Positions 5,412 through 13,090 are shown, counted from the first letter of the stretch. The stretch is 14,682 nt of DNA from Rickettsiales bacterium (GCA_947425005.1 CANDYP010000026.1:1-14682); one strand, 5' to 3'. The notes: a model not told the origin generated them from the sequence alone. Numbers and translations are program-made.

Positions 5412-7463
5412 ATGGCACCAACAATCGGTTTCGCATTCCTACTTTTGGTTTTTTCAATTAGCATTTTTTTGCCGATTTTTAATTTGGTTTCAGCCAAAAA
5501 AACTAAGGCGCTGGAGCTAGAAAAAATCTCAAAAATTTTAGTTTTGCTAATTTTTTGCTGCGCCTTTTTTGCGCAGCTTTCGTTGATTTTTTCTTACCTC
5601 ATTTCCGACTATTCCGTCGCCAATGTTTACCAAAATTCGCACCATCTCAAGCCGCTGATTTACAAAATTTCCGGCAGTTGGGGAAATCACGAAGGATCAA
5701 TGCTGCTGCTGATTACAATCCTTTCGGGCTACACATTAGCCTTCGCATTTTTTAGCAAAATCGCGACGCAAAAAAAACTCATCATTCTCTCGTCACAGTC
5801 ATTCATCATCGCGGCATTTTCGGCTTTTACGGCCTTCACTTCCAACCCATTCGCGCGATTATTTCCCGTACCAAAAAGCGGAATGGGATTAAATCCGGTC
5901 TTGCAAGACATCGGTCTGGCCCTGCACCCGCCAATGCTTTACACGGGTTACATCGGCTTCTCGTTAATTTTTTCCTTCGCAATTGCGGGCCTGCTCACCG
6001 AAAAAATCGACAGCGATTTTTCCAAATATTTAAAAAATTGGCTGTTTTTTTCGTGGGGATTTTTAACGGCGGGAATTGGCTTGGGATCTTGGTGGGCCTA
6101 CCGTGAACTCGGTTGGGGCGGTTACTGGTTTTGGGATCCGGTCGAAAATATTTCACTAATGCCGTGGATCGCGGCGACGGCATTAATTCACTGCGTAAAA
6201 TTTTTGGAGAAGAAAGAAATCTTCCAAAAATGGACGGCATTTTTGGCGATCCTAACTTTCATTTTGTGTCTGCTGGGAATTTTTCTGACCCGCTCCGGCA
6301 TCTTGACCTCCGTGCATTCGTTCGCTGTTGATGCCAAACGCGGCTTTTTCGTAATCATGCTGATTGTACTCCTGGGGGGTATCGGTCTTCTGGTCTTTGG
6401 TGCCAAAGCAAACAAGCTCGAAAATCAAAAAATAAAATTCCATTTTTGGTCAAAAATTGGGGCGATTTTGGTGAACAATTACTTCCTCGTACTGTCTTTA
6501 TTCATCGTGGTTCTGGGCACTCTTTACCCGCTTTTTTCACAAAGTTTTTTCGACCAATTCATTTCCATCGGGCCGAGCTACTACAACAAATTATTTAGCA
6601 TTTTAATCATTCCGTTTTTGATTTTTTTGGGAATGTCTTTCGCACTAAATTACAGCGAAAAAACTGCAAAAGAAAAAATATTAAATCGCTCTAGCGCTTT
6701 GATTTGTCTGCTCTCAATCGTGCTCACATCTTTAACTTATTTTTACCAGGAACCAGCGGACTTCACGCAAATCCTCATTTTATTTTTAGCAATTTTCTGC
6801 GCGATTTTAACGATTTTATTTTTTGTAAAAAAATTCATTCGATCCAATCACCCTCCCCTTGAGGGAGGGTCGGAGAGCAAAGCGATCCGGGGAGGGGTTG
6901 AGTCTGTGCTCGAGCATGACCCCTCCCCGATTCACTTCGTTCATCGACCCTCCCTCAAGGGGAGGGTGATTGGATTGGGTAGATTTTTTTCTTTGGAATC
7001 ACTTGCTAATGCTCCCGTCACGGCGGCCCATCTCGGTTTTGTTTTGGTGGTGATCGGCATTGTTTTAACCTCGTCTTTTGGTCTGACCAAAGAGGTCAAC
7101 ATCAAAGAAAACGAGTCGATTAAAATGGGTAATTACGAAATTAAATTTAATTCCGTGAGCTACGTCGTCGGCCCAAATTTTGTGGCGCGCCAAGGTCTGT
7201 TTGATGTGACGCGGAATGGAAAATTTTACGCAACGCTAACGCCGCAAATGCGTGTTTACCCGGTGTCGAATCAGACCACCAACGAAGCAGCGATTAAACA
7301 CGGATTTTTGGGCGATTTGTACTTGGTTCTGGGCCAAAAAGATGAACAAGATTTCTACGCCCTGCGCGCTTACCACAAGCCTTTCATTTACTTGATGTGG
7401 CTAGGCTGCGCGATGATTTTTGCAGGGGCGATGGTGAAGATTTTGCAGAGATTATTGGTTTGA
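5412..7463 (+). CDS. ccmF: cytochrome c heme lyase subunit CcmF, carrying an in-frame palindromic element
   Basis: CcmF is the multi-pass inner-membrane component of System I cytochrome c maturation that attaches heme to apocytochrome c outside the cytoplasm. The 683-residue protein is highly hydrophobic. It contains SGSWGNHEGSMLL near residue 90, LNPVLQDIGLALHPPMLYTG, and the heme-binding WWD domain starting at W227-W228 and ending near WFWDPVEN (W241, D242). A conserved periplasmic domain precedes the last membrane helix, MWLGCAMIFAGAMVKIL. Residues 479-520 are encoded by a repeat inserted between two membrane segments. Without it the length (about 641) is the normal family length. The stop codon lies within the next palindrome. 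The motif aattttacaaa sits just before the ATG, with no Shine-Dalgarno site. ccmA-E, G and H are not in the window. Confidence 0.96.
   Translation: MAPTIGFAFLLLVFSISIFLPIFNLVSAKKTKALELEKISKILVLLIFCCAFFAQLSLIFSYLISDYSVANVYQNSHHLKPLIYKISGSWGNHEGSMLLLITILSGYTLAFAFFSKIATQKKLIILSSQSFIIAAFSAFTAFTSNPFARLFPVPKSGMGLNPVLQDIGLALHPPMLYTGYIGFSLIFSFAIAGLLTEKIDSDFSKYLKNWLFFSWGFLTAGIGLGSWWAYRELGWGGYWFWDPVENISLMPWIAATALIHCVKFLEKKEIFQKWTAFLAILTFILCLLGIFLTRSGILTSVHSFAVDAKRGFFVIMLIVLLGGIGLLVFGAKANKLENQKIKFHFWSKIGAILVNNYFLVLSLFIVVLGTLYPLFSQSFFDQFISIGPSYYNKLFSILIIPFLIFLGMSFALNYSEKTAKEKILNRSSALICLLSIVLTSLTYFYQEPADFTQILILFLAIFCAILTILFFVKKFIRSNHPPLEGGSESKAIRGGVESVLEHDPSPIHFVHRPSLKGRVIGLGRFFSLESLANAPVTAAHLGFVLVVIGIVLTSSFGLTKEVNIKENESIKMGNYEIKFNSVSYVVGPNFVARQGLFDVTRNGKFYATLTPQMRVYPVSNQTTNEAAIKHGFLGDLYLVLGQKDEQDFYALRAYHKPFIYLMWLGCAMIFAGAMVKILQRLLV
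6842..6975. repeat. palindromic element inserted in frame within ccmF (copy 1)
   Basis: Perfect 31-bp inverted arms lie at 6842-6872 and 6945-6975. A nested 11-bp stem, cggggaggggt/acccctccccg (6888-6898 with 6919-6929), forms the core. The part shared with copy 2 (13089-13216) runs from aatcaccctcccc to gtgatt, 6846-6971, which is 126 bp or exactly 42 codons. It is stop-free in the ccmF frame and encodes a hydrophilic stretch starting NHPPLEGGSES and ending RPSLKGRVI. This parallels the in-frame palindromic elements known in Rickettsia and Wolbachia genes. Confidence 0.93.
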
Positions 7464-7575
7464 GTTTGTGACGAGAAACCCCCCTACCCCCCTTGTCAGG
7501 GGGGCTTTGATCGAGCTCGGGTTAAGCCCCCCTGACAAGGGGGGTAGGGGGGGTTTCTCGTCCAGAACTCAAACC
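7457..7575. repeat. large C/G-run palindrome between ccmF and ggt
   Basis: Arms of 38 and 39 bp (7470-7507 and 7524-7562) pair with a single 1-nt difference in a C/G run. Their core is acccccctaccccccttgt. Outside them ggtttgagt (7457-7465) pairs with actcaaacc (7567-7575). The ccmF stop codon (7461-7463) lies inside the left outer arm. It occupies nearly the whole ccmF-ggt gap. It could end or protect the ccmF transcript, but it has no T-run. Confidence 0.9.
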
Positions 7576-7598
7576 CAAAACAACTAAAACAACTCGAA

Positions 7599-9341
7599 AT
7601 GAAAAAATTTTACGCCGTAATTTTTACCCTCTTCGTCGCAACATCTTCCGCTGAAGCAAAAAATTTATCCGACGCTTGGGTTGGTGAACCGGCCTCAAAT
7701 TTCAGAAAATTAAAATCGGTTGCCGCCGCGAAATACATGGTCGTAACGGCTGATGAGGCGGCAAGCAAAGCAGGCGAAGAAATCTTAACAAAAGGTGGCA
7801 GCGCCATTGATGCGGTGATCGCAGCGCAGTTAGTTTTAAATGTTGTAGAACCGCAATCTTCCGGCATTGGCGGCGGCGGTTTTTTGCTTTACTACGATTC
7901 AAAAACCAAAAAGACGATTTACTTAAACGGTCGTGAAACCGCTCCAGCTAAGGCGTCTCCTCGCATGCTTTTGGACAGAGAAGGCAAGCCTCGAGAATTT
8001 AATGACGTGGTGCAAGGTGGCTTGTCAGTTGCAACTCCAGGCGCTTTAAAAATCTTGCAAGAGGCGCACGAAAAATACGGCAAATTGGAATGGAAGGAGC
8101 TGTTCAAGCCGGCAATCAAATTGGCGCGCGAGGGCTTTTTGGTCAGCACCAGATTGCACACTTTGGCGGCGCATATTTCTTACTTAAAATATTCTGACGA
8201 GGCGGCAAAAATTTACTTAAAACCTGACGGCACTGCTTACCAAGTTGGCGAAATTATTAAAAATCCTAACTTGGCGAAAACTCTGCAAACCATTGCTGAC
8301 GAAGGAATAGAGCCATTTTATTCCGGCAAGATTGCCAAGGACATTGTGAGTGCCGTGCAAAATTCAAAAATAAATCCCGGCGTTTTGTCGGCGCAAGATT
8401 TAAAAAATTACCAAAGCAAAAAAGGTGATTTGATCTGCGCCAATTACCGCGTGATTTACAAAATTTGTTCAATGCCATTGCCGAGTTCTGGCGGTGTCAC
8501 GCTGTTACAAATTTTAGGAATTTTAGAAAATTTTGATTTGGCGACATTAGACCCGCAATCGGCGCAAGCTGTGCATTTAGTGGCGGAAGCAACTCGACTG
8601 GCTTACGCTGATCGTAACGAATATCTCGGCGACGTTAGTGGCGTGCCGATCGCCAAGATGCTCGACAAAAAATATTTAAAATCGCGCAGTGTTTTGATTA
8701 ACAAAAAAACTGCGTTGCCAAAAGTTGAAGCAGGAAAATTTTCTGAAGCGAATCACAAAATGATTGTGAATGACGCCGCGGTGGAACTGCCTTCGACGAC
8801 GCATCTTTCGGTGGTGGATGCTGATGGCAATGCGGTTTCCTTCACCAGTTCAATCGAATATTTTTTCGGATCAGCGCTGGCTGTGGATGGCTTTTTGCTC
8901 AACAATCAAATGACGGATTTTTCTTTCGTGCCAGAAATTAACGGCAAACCGGTGGCTAACCGAATTGAGCCGAACAAGCAACCGCGCAGCTCGATGACTC
9001 CAACTTTTGTTTTCGACAAAAATGACAAATTGCTAATGGTGGTTGGTTCTCCCGGGGGGCCGAGAATTATTCAGTACAGTTTAAAAACGATTCTCGATGT
9101 TTTGGATTGGAAACTCGATGTGCAGAAAGCTATTTCAATGCCAAATTACGTGGTCTTAAATGATGTGCTCGAACTAGAAAAAAACACCGCAATCACCAAA
9201 TTAGCACCGGCTCTAAGAAAAATGGGCCATCAAATAAAAATCAAAGAACTTACGAGTGGGATTCATGCGATTGTTGCAAATGACAATGGCCTGAAAGGTG
9301 GCGCCGATCCTAGGAGAGATGGGGTTGCTGTCGGGCTTTGA
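7599..9341 (+). CDS. ggt: gamma-glutamyltransferase, secreted precursor
   Basis: Ggt cleaves the gamma-glutamyl bond of glutathione and related compounds and transfers the glutamyl group to water or amino acids, normally in the periplasm. The 580-residue precursor has a Sec-type signal peptide (MKKFYAVIFTLFVATSSAEA, likely cut after residue 20). Family motifs are EPQSSGIGGGGF (84-95), NGRETAPA with substrate-binding R112, and LPSSGG (294-299). PSTTHLSV contains the autoprocessing nucleophile T400, and GSPGGPRI (483-490) and GGADPRRDG lie near the end. Processing before T400 would give large and small subunits, as in the family. It lies 135 bp after ccmF behind a palindrome, and its own stop codon is inside another hairpin. 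Confidence 0.97.
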   Translation: MKKFYAVIFTLFVATSSAEAKNLSDAWVGEPASNFRKLKSVAAAKYMVVTADEAASKAGEEILTKGGSAIDAVIAAQLVLNVVEPQSSGIGGGGFLLYYDSKTKKTIYLNGRETAPAKASPRMLLDREGKPREFNDVVQGGLSVATPGALKILQEAHEKYGKLEWKELFKPAIKLAREGFLVSTRLHTLAAHISYLKYSDEAAKIYLKPDGTAYQVGEIIKNPNLAKTLQTIADEGIEPFYSGKIAKDIVSAVQNSKINPGVLSAQDLKNYQSKKGDLICANYRVIYKICSMPLPSSGGVTLLQILGILENFDLATLDPQSAQAVHLVAEATRLAYADRNEYLGDVSGVPIAKMLDKKYLKSRSVLINKKTALPKVEAGKFSEANHKMIVNDAAVELPSTTHLSVVDADGNAVSFTSSIEYFFGSALAVDGFLLNNQMTDFSFVPEINGKPVANRIEPNKQPRSSMTPTFVFDKNDKLLMVVGSPGGPRIIQYSLKTILDVLDWKLDVQKAISMPNYVVLNDVLELEKNTAITKLAPALRKMGHQIKIKELTSGIHAIVANDNGLKGGADPRRDGVAVGL

Positions 9342-9381
9342 GCGTTAAAAAACGTGCTTAACGCACGTTTTAGCTCAAAGC
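9335..9381 (+). terminator. hairpin containing the ggt stop codon
   Basis: Two consecutive 9-bp perfect stems stack: gctttgagc (9335-9343) with gctcaaagc (9373-9381), and aaaacgtgc (9349-9357) with gcacgtttt (9363-9371), closing a 5-nt loop. The ggt TGA (9339-9341) is inside the outer stem. The inner stem ends in TTTT on the plus strand, so it could terminate transcription or block 3' decay. The coding sequence itself contributes to the fold. Confidence 0.65.
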
Positions 9382-9460
9382 GGGTTTAGGAGCGCCAGCG
9401 ACGCGAACCCTGGCGCGAGCTGTCTTCGAGCGAAGCGAGAAAAGCAGCGAAGCGTTAAAA
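9382..9460. repeat. GC-rich repeat-like block before the NDUFS4-like gene
   Basis: This untranslated stretch contains gcgccag/ctggcgc (9392-9398 with 9410-9416), an alternative gggtt/aaccc stem, and iterated gcgaagcg-like words between 9424 and 9456. Together with the ggt hairpin it fills the 142-bp gap. It resembles degenerate small interspersed repeats, but it has no second copy in this window, so the assignment is tentative. Confidence 0.4.
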
Positions 9461-9483
9461 CTCAAATAAATTTTACAAAAATC

Positions 9484-9768
9484 ATGAAAGTCAAAATCTC
9501 CAAACCAACAAAATCAGCGATGCAATCCGGTAGGCAAAATACCAAAAAATGGTTGCTGGTTCCGGTTGAAGAAAAAAATCCAAGAACTCTGAATCCGTTG
9601 ATGGGATGGACTTCGGGCGACAACACCAAATCGCAATTAAAAATATTTTTCACCTCCAAAGAAGCGGCAATCGATTACGCGCGCAGTCAAAAATTTGAAT
9701 TTGAAATCGACGAGCCGGAACTCTCGTCAATTAAGAAAAAATCCTACGCAGGTAATTTTACGAACTAG
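9484..9768 (+). CDS. NDUFS4-like ETC complex I accessory subunit
   Basis: This 94-residue protein matches the 'ETC complex I subunit conserved region' family, the bacterial counterpart of mitochondrial NDUFS4. NDUFS4 is an accessory subunit on the NADH-oxidising arm of complex I. Diagnostic stretches are AMQSGRQNTKKWLL, then PRTLNPLMGWTSGDNT, SKEAAIDYARSQ and KKKSYAGNFT at the end. Length is typical. It stands apart from the nuo operon, as is common in Alphaproteobacteria. The motif aattttacaaa precedes the ATG by four bases and no Shine-Dalgarno site is present. This family is among the better taxonomic pointers in the window. Confidence 0.93.
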   Translation: MKVKISKPTKSAMQSGRQNTKKWLLVPVEEKNPRTLNPLMGWTSGDNTKSQLKIFFTSKEAAIDYARSQKFEFEIDEPELSSIKKKSYAGNFTN

Positions 9769-9786
9769 AGTCCTGCATTGTTGAAC

Positions 9787-9854
9787 TATAAAAAAGTAAA
9801 CATAGTTTATCAAAAAACACGCATACTTTAATAAACCATCCTTACTTTTTTATA
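9787..9854. repeat. AT-rich palindrome directly before the ATPase start codon
   Basis: Perfect 13-bp outer arms tataaaaaagtaa (9787-9799) and ttacttttttata (9842-9854), plus gtttat/ataaac (9805-9810 with 9831-9836), are separated by symmetric 5-nt spacers that partly pair. The arms therefore extend to about 24 bp each. It ends one base before the ATPase ATG. Its base composition is unlike the other, GC-rich palindromes here. It might be an operator, a terminator for the preceding gene, or a MITE-like remnant. Confidence 0.8.
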
Positions 9855-9855
9855 A

Positions 9856-11043
9856 ATGAATCCTCTAATCAATCCATTTTCACCAGGAGCCGGTTCCCCA
9901 CCTCCTGAGTTAGTTGGTCGCGAAGCTATTCTTGAAAGAGCTAGAATTTCGCTTGCCAGAGTCAAACAAAGACGCCATGAAAAAAGCTTTTTATTAGTTG
10001 GGTTGCGTGGAGTTGGAAAAACAGTGCTCCTCAGACAAGTTGAAAAACTGGCCAAAGAGATGGATTACAAATCGATTTTTATCGAATCCACCGAAAATAA
10101 ATCTTTGTCTGCGGCGCTAATTTTCTCGATCAGGGAAATTTTGTATTCTTTGGATTTTAAGGAGCGCATCAGCATGGAGGTCAAGCGCGGCTTCAGAGTT
10201 TTACGCAGTTTTGCCAATGGAATAAAATTGAAGCATGGGGATATCGAACTGAGCTTGCTCGACGTTGATCCCGAAACCGGCATTGCTGACAGTGGCGATC
10301 TAGAGCATGATCTACCATCTTTGTTTGAAGTGGTGGCCGAAGCTGCCGCGTCAAGACAGACCGCTGTCGCAATCATCATTGATGAGCTGCAATATTTATC
10401 CGAAAAAGAATTGAGTGCGGTAATCATGGCGATTCATCGCGTCTCGCAGAAGGGTTTACCACTGATTTTGGTTGGAGCTGGATTGCCTCAGCTTCCCGGA
10501 ATTGCCGGAAAATCCAAATCTTACGCAGAACGTCTTTTTGATTTTCCGGAAATTGGTGCGCTTAGTGAACTAGATTCAACAAATGCTCTGCAAGAGCCGG
10601 CAAAAGAACAGGGCGTAATTTTTACTGACAAAGCGATCGCTAAAATCATCGAGCAAACCAAGGGTTATCCTTATTTTATTCAAGAATGGGGATATCAATC
10701 TTGGAACGTTTCTAAAATGTCTCCGATAGATGAAGAGGCTGTGGAAATGGCTACCAGAGAGTCGATCAAGCGTCTTGATGACAATTTTTTTAGAGTTCGT
10801 TTTGATCGTCTAACTCCGAGCGAAAAAAAATATTTGCGCGCATTGGCAGAATTAAGTGCTGAAAATCGCAGATCAGGCAATGTCGCAGAAAAGCTTGGAG
10901 TTGCTCTAAACAATGCATCTCCTGCGCGGAGCAGTTTAATCAAGAAGGGCATGATCTACAGTAAAGCCTACGGAGACACAGATTTTACCGTGCCGCTATT
11001 CGATCAATTCATGAAGCGCATCATGCCAACTTTGGAAAAGTAA
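9856..11043 (+). CDS. AAA+ ATPase of unknown function with C-terminal winged-helix-like region
   Basis: The 395-residue protein is an Orc1/Cdc6- or AAA_16-like ATPase. It starts NPFSPGAGSPPPELVGRE, a conserved opening of this solitary bacterial ATPase family. Walker A is GLRGVGKT (49-56) and Walker B is AIIIDELQYL (172-181) with D176 and E177. LILVGAGL (203-210) sits at the sensor-1 position, and R226 in SYAERLF is a candidate arginine finger. Residues from about 315 to the end resemble a helix-turn-helix or winged-helix fold (LTPSEKKYLRALAEL, then a recognition-helix-like segment). No nuclease or toxin domain is visible. The gene follows an AT-rich palindrome and ends exactly where gshA begins (TAA directly followed by ATG). 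Biological role is unknown; the family is seen as a lone gene in many bacteria. Fewer A/T homopolymer runs than neighbours hint weakly at transfer. Confidence 0.85.
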   Translation: MNPLINPFSPGAGSPPPELVGREAILERARISLARVKQRRHEKSFLLVGLRGVGKTVLLRQVEKLAKEMDYKSIFIESTENKSLSAALIFSIREILYSLDFKERISMEVKRGFRVLRSFANGIKLKHGDIELSLLDVDPETGIADSGDLEHDLPSLFEVVAEAAASRQTAVAIIIDELQYLSEKELSAVIMAIHRVSQKGLPLILVGAGLPQLPGIAGKSKSYAERLFDFPEIGALSELDSTNALQEPAKEQGVIFTDKAIAKIIEQTKGYPYFIQEWGYQSWNVSKMSPIDEEAVEMATRESIKRLDDNFFRVRFDRLTPSEKKYLRALAELSAENRRSGNVAEKLGVALNNASPARSSLIKKGMIYSKAYGDTDFTVPLFDQFMKRIMPTLEK

Positions 11044-12327
11044 ATGCAAAAAATCACCGAAATATTGTTGCAGAAAATCAGCGTCAAAAGTGACGTGATT
11101 GAAAATTGGTTTGCCGAAAAATTTAAAAATAATCCGGTACTGATTTACAATTCAGTCGATCTGCGCCACGCCTTTTTCAAAATTGCGCCAGTGGACACCA
11201 ACTGCTTCCCTGCTGGCTTCAACAACCTTTCTGAAATTTCTAAAGAGCAGGCGAAAAAAATTGCTGACGAGTTTTTTAACAAAAATTTTCCGAGCGCGAA
11301 AAGGATTTTAATCACTCCGGAAAGCCACACGCAAAATTTGCGTTACTTAAAAAATGTGCTCGATCTGCAAGAAATTTTGTCGGCCAAAAGAGAAGTGCTG
11401 ATTGGAAGTTTAATTGAAGATCTCAAAGAGGTGACGCAGATTGACCTAGAAGATGGCCGCTTCTCGACACTTCATCCGCTGCAAAAAAATTCAGAAAATG
11501 TCACAACTCTCGCTGGCTTCACGCCCGATGTGATTGTGATGAACAACGATCTCACTTCCGGCATTCCGCAAATTCTAAAAAATATTTCGACGCCGATTGT
11601 GCCGGCGCTGGAAATGGGCTGGTACCGCCGCAGCAAATCGCAGCATTTTACGATTTACAATGAATTGGCGACAGAGCTTGGTGCTTTGATTGATCTCGAT
11701 CCGTGGCTGATTTCAACTTTTAGTGACGTGTGTCACGACATTGATTTTAAAGGGTCTGTCGGCATTGAACCTTTGGCCGCAGCGGTCGACAATCTGTTGA
11801 AAAAAATTGCCGAAAAATACCAAAAATATGGCATTGACGAGAAGCCTTACTGCTACATTAAAGCTGACAGTGGCACCTACGGAATCGCAGTGTGGTCGGT
11901 TGAATCGGGTGAGGAAGTTTTGCACATTAACAAGAAAGAGCGCAACAAGATGAACATGCTGAAAGGCTCGGTACAGAACACTTCGGTGCTGTTGCAAGAG
12001 GGTGTAAAAACGGTGGACAAAATTAATTCCGAAATTGCGGAGCCTATGATTTACTTGATGGACGGCCAAGTGATCGGAAATCTTTTTCGCGTGAATAATG
12101 GTCGTGACGAAAAAATTAGTTTGAACGCCGCGGGTGCCAGTTTTTGTGATCTGACCAATTTGAACGAAAATCAAATTCAGCTTGGCGCTCCAAAAACCGA
12201 TGTGGTAAAAATTTATTCGCTGATCGCAAGGTTGGCAGCCTTAGCGGCCGCGGTGGAAAATAAACTTGCGGCCGCGGTGGAAAATAAACTTGCGGCCGCG
12301 GTGGAACAACAAATCGCAACAAAGTAA
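11044..12327 (+). CDS. gshA: glutamate-cysteine ligase, GshA PF08886 type
   Basis: This 427-residue protein matches the proteobacterial GshA family distinct from E. coli GshA. It is expected to join glutamate and cysteine through a gamma-peptide bond using ATP, the first step of glutathione synthesis in the cytoplasm. Conserved stretches are DTNCFPAGFNN (51-61), LITPESHTQNLRY (89-101), GWYRRSKSQHFTIYNEL (192-208), DPWL (219-222), YIKADSGTYG (271-280), LQEGV (317-321), and EPMIYLMDG with FRVN and LNAAGASF (360-367). The C-terminus is extended by tandem 8-residue repeats after RLAALAAA. The start abuts the ATPase stop codon, so translational coupling is likely. The C26 gene follows after one base. 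gshB is not in the window. Confidence 0.93.
   Translation: MQKITEILLQKISVKSDVIENWFAEKFKNNPVLIYNSVDLRHAFFKIAPVDTNCFPAGFNNLSEISKEQAKKIADEFFNKNFPSAKRILITPESHTQNLRYLKNVLDLQEILSAKREVLIGSLIEDLKEVTQIDLEDGRFSTLHPLQKNSENVTTLAGFTPDVIVMNNDLTSGIPQILKNISTPIVPALEMGWYRRSKSQHFTIYNELATELGALIDLDPWLISTFSDVCHDIDFKGSVGIEPLAAAVDNLLKKIAEKYQKYGIDEKPYCYIKADSGTYGIAVWSVESGEEVLHINKKERNKMNMLKGSVQNTSVLLQEGVKTVDKINSEIAEPMIYLMDGQVIGNLFRVNNGRDEKISLNAAGASFCDLTNLNENQIQLGAPKTDVVKIYSLIARLAALAAAVENKLAAAVENKLAAAVEQQIATK
12244..12306 (+). repeat. 24-bp in-frame tandem repeat at the gshA 3' end
   Basis: Two identical 24-bp units (12244-12267 and 12268-12291) are followed by a partial third (12292-12306, 15 bp matching). Each unit starts gcggccgcggtgg and encodes AAAVENKL. 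Because 24 is a multiple of three, copy-number change would lengthen or shorten the GshA tail by 8 residues without a frameshift. The predicted tail is helical and lies outside the conserved catalytic region. Confidence 0.95.
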
Positions 12328-12328
12328 A

Positions 12329-13090
12329 ATGATCCAAGTTAAATCTTCTCGCCCATTAATTGGCATTGTGCCCGACCACAGAGACGGCTGTCCCGAAGGC
12401 TACTCTTCCAGAAATTATTACGCTCTGCGCGCCAATTACGTTGAAATGATCAACAAGGCTGGAGGCGCTGCTGTCATACTCACTTACGATTACGACTTGA
12501 TCGATTCTTACCTCGAATCTCTCGACGGAATTGTCATTGTCGGCGGCTATTTTGACATTAATCCATGTCGCTACGGCGAAAAAAATATTCATCACACGGT
12601 GAAGTTAAATGATGTGCGCGAGAATTTCGAGAACGCCTTGGGAAACAAGGTAATCAAGACCGAATTGCCCTTTCTTGGAATTTGCAACGGCATGCAATTG
12701 ATTAATATTTTGCACGGCGGAAGTGTCATCCAGCACATCCCGGATGAAGGAAAATATGTCGATCACGAGCAGGCTCACGTTGCAGGATTTAAAGATTACA
12801 AAACCGGTTACCACGAAGTTGAAATCATTAAAGGCTCTAAACTTTTTGAAATTATCGGACAGGAAAAAATAATTACTAACTCGTCGCATCACCAAGCAGC
12901 AAAGGCTGCCGGACAAGATTTAGTTGTTTGCGGTAAAGCTTCTGACGGCGTGATTGAGGCGGTTGAAAAACCGAGTCATCCATTTTGCATCGGGGTGCAA
13001 TGGCATCCGGAATTTGAAGTGTCGGAAGCTGATTACAAAATCTTTGCAGCGTTGGTTGACGCAGCAAAAAAATACAAAGACAACAAGTAA
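12329..13090 (+). CDS. class I glutamine amidotransferase-like gamma-glutamyl hydrolase (peptidase C26)
   Basis: The 253-residue protein belongs to the peptidase C26 / PuuD-like family, which hydrolyses gamma-glutamyl amides such as gamma-glutamyl-GABA. The nucleophile is C119 in FLGICNGMQ, and the partner residues are H226 and E228 in QWHPEFE. It opens with RPLIGIVPDHRDG and has an LDGIVIVGGYFDINP segment and a TNSSHHQA loop, all typical. The frame is open upstream to 12266, but that part reads through the gshA repeat. ATG 12329 fits the family start and lies one base after the gshA stop codon, so the genes form an operon. The natural substrate is unknown. Next to gshA, a gamma-glutamyl peptide is plausible. 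Its stop codon touches palindromic element copy 2. Confidence 0.92.
   Translation: MIQVKSSRPLIGIVPDHRDGCPEGYSSRNYYALRANYVEMINKAGGAAVILTYDYDLIDSYLESLDGIVIVGGYFDINPCRYGEKNIHHTVKLNDVRENFENALGNKVIKTELPFLGICNGMQLINILHGGSVIQHIPDEGKYVDHEQAHVAGFKDYKTGYHEVEIIKGSKLFEIIGQEKIITNSSHHQAAKAAGQDLVVCGKASDGVIEAVEKPSHPFCIGVQWHPEFEVSEADYKIFAALVDAAKKYKDNK

Noticed and set aside
9792..11044. A 9-nt direct repeat aaaagtaaa at 9792-9800 and 11036-11044 flanking the ATPase gene, as insertion-site duplication
   Set aside because: The repeat is short and A-rich and overlaps the stop codon and the palindrome, so chance is a sufficient explanation. No transposase or terminal inverted repeat pair supports it.
12266..12328. 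Extended start of the C26 peptidase overlapping gshA
   Set aside because: The added residues are just the gshA tandem repeat read in another frame. The family start matches ATG 12329.
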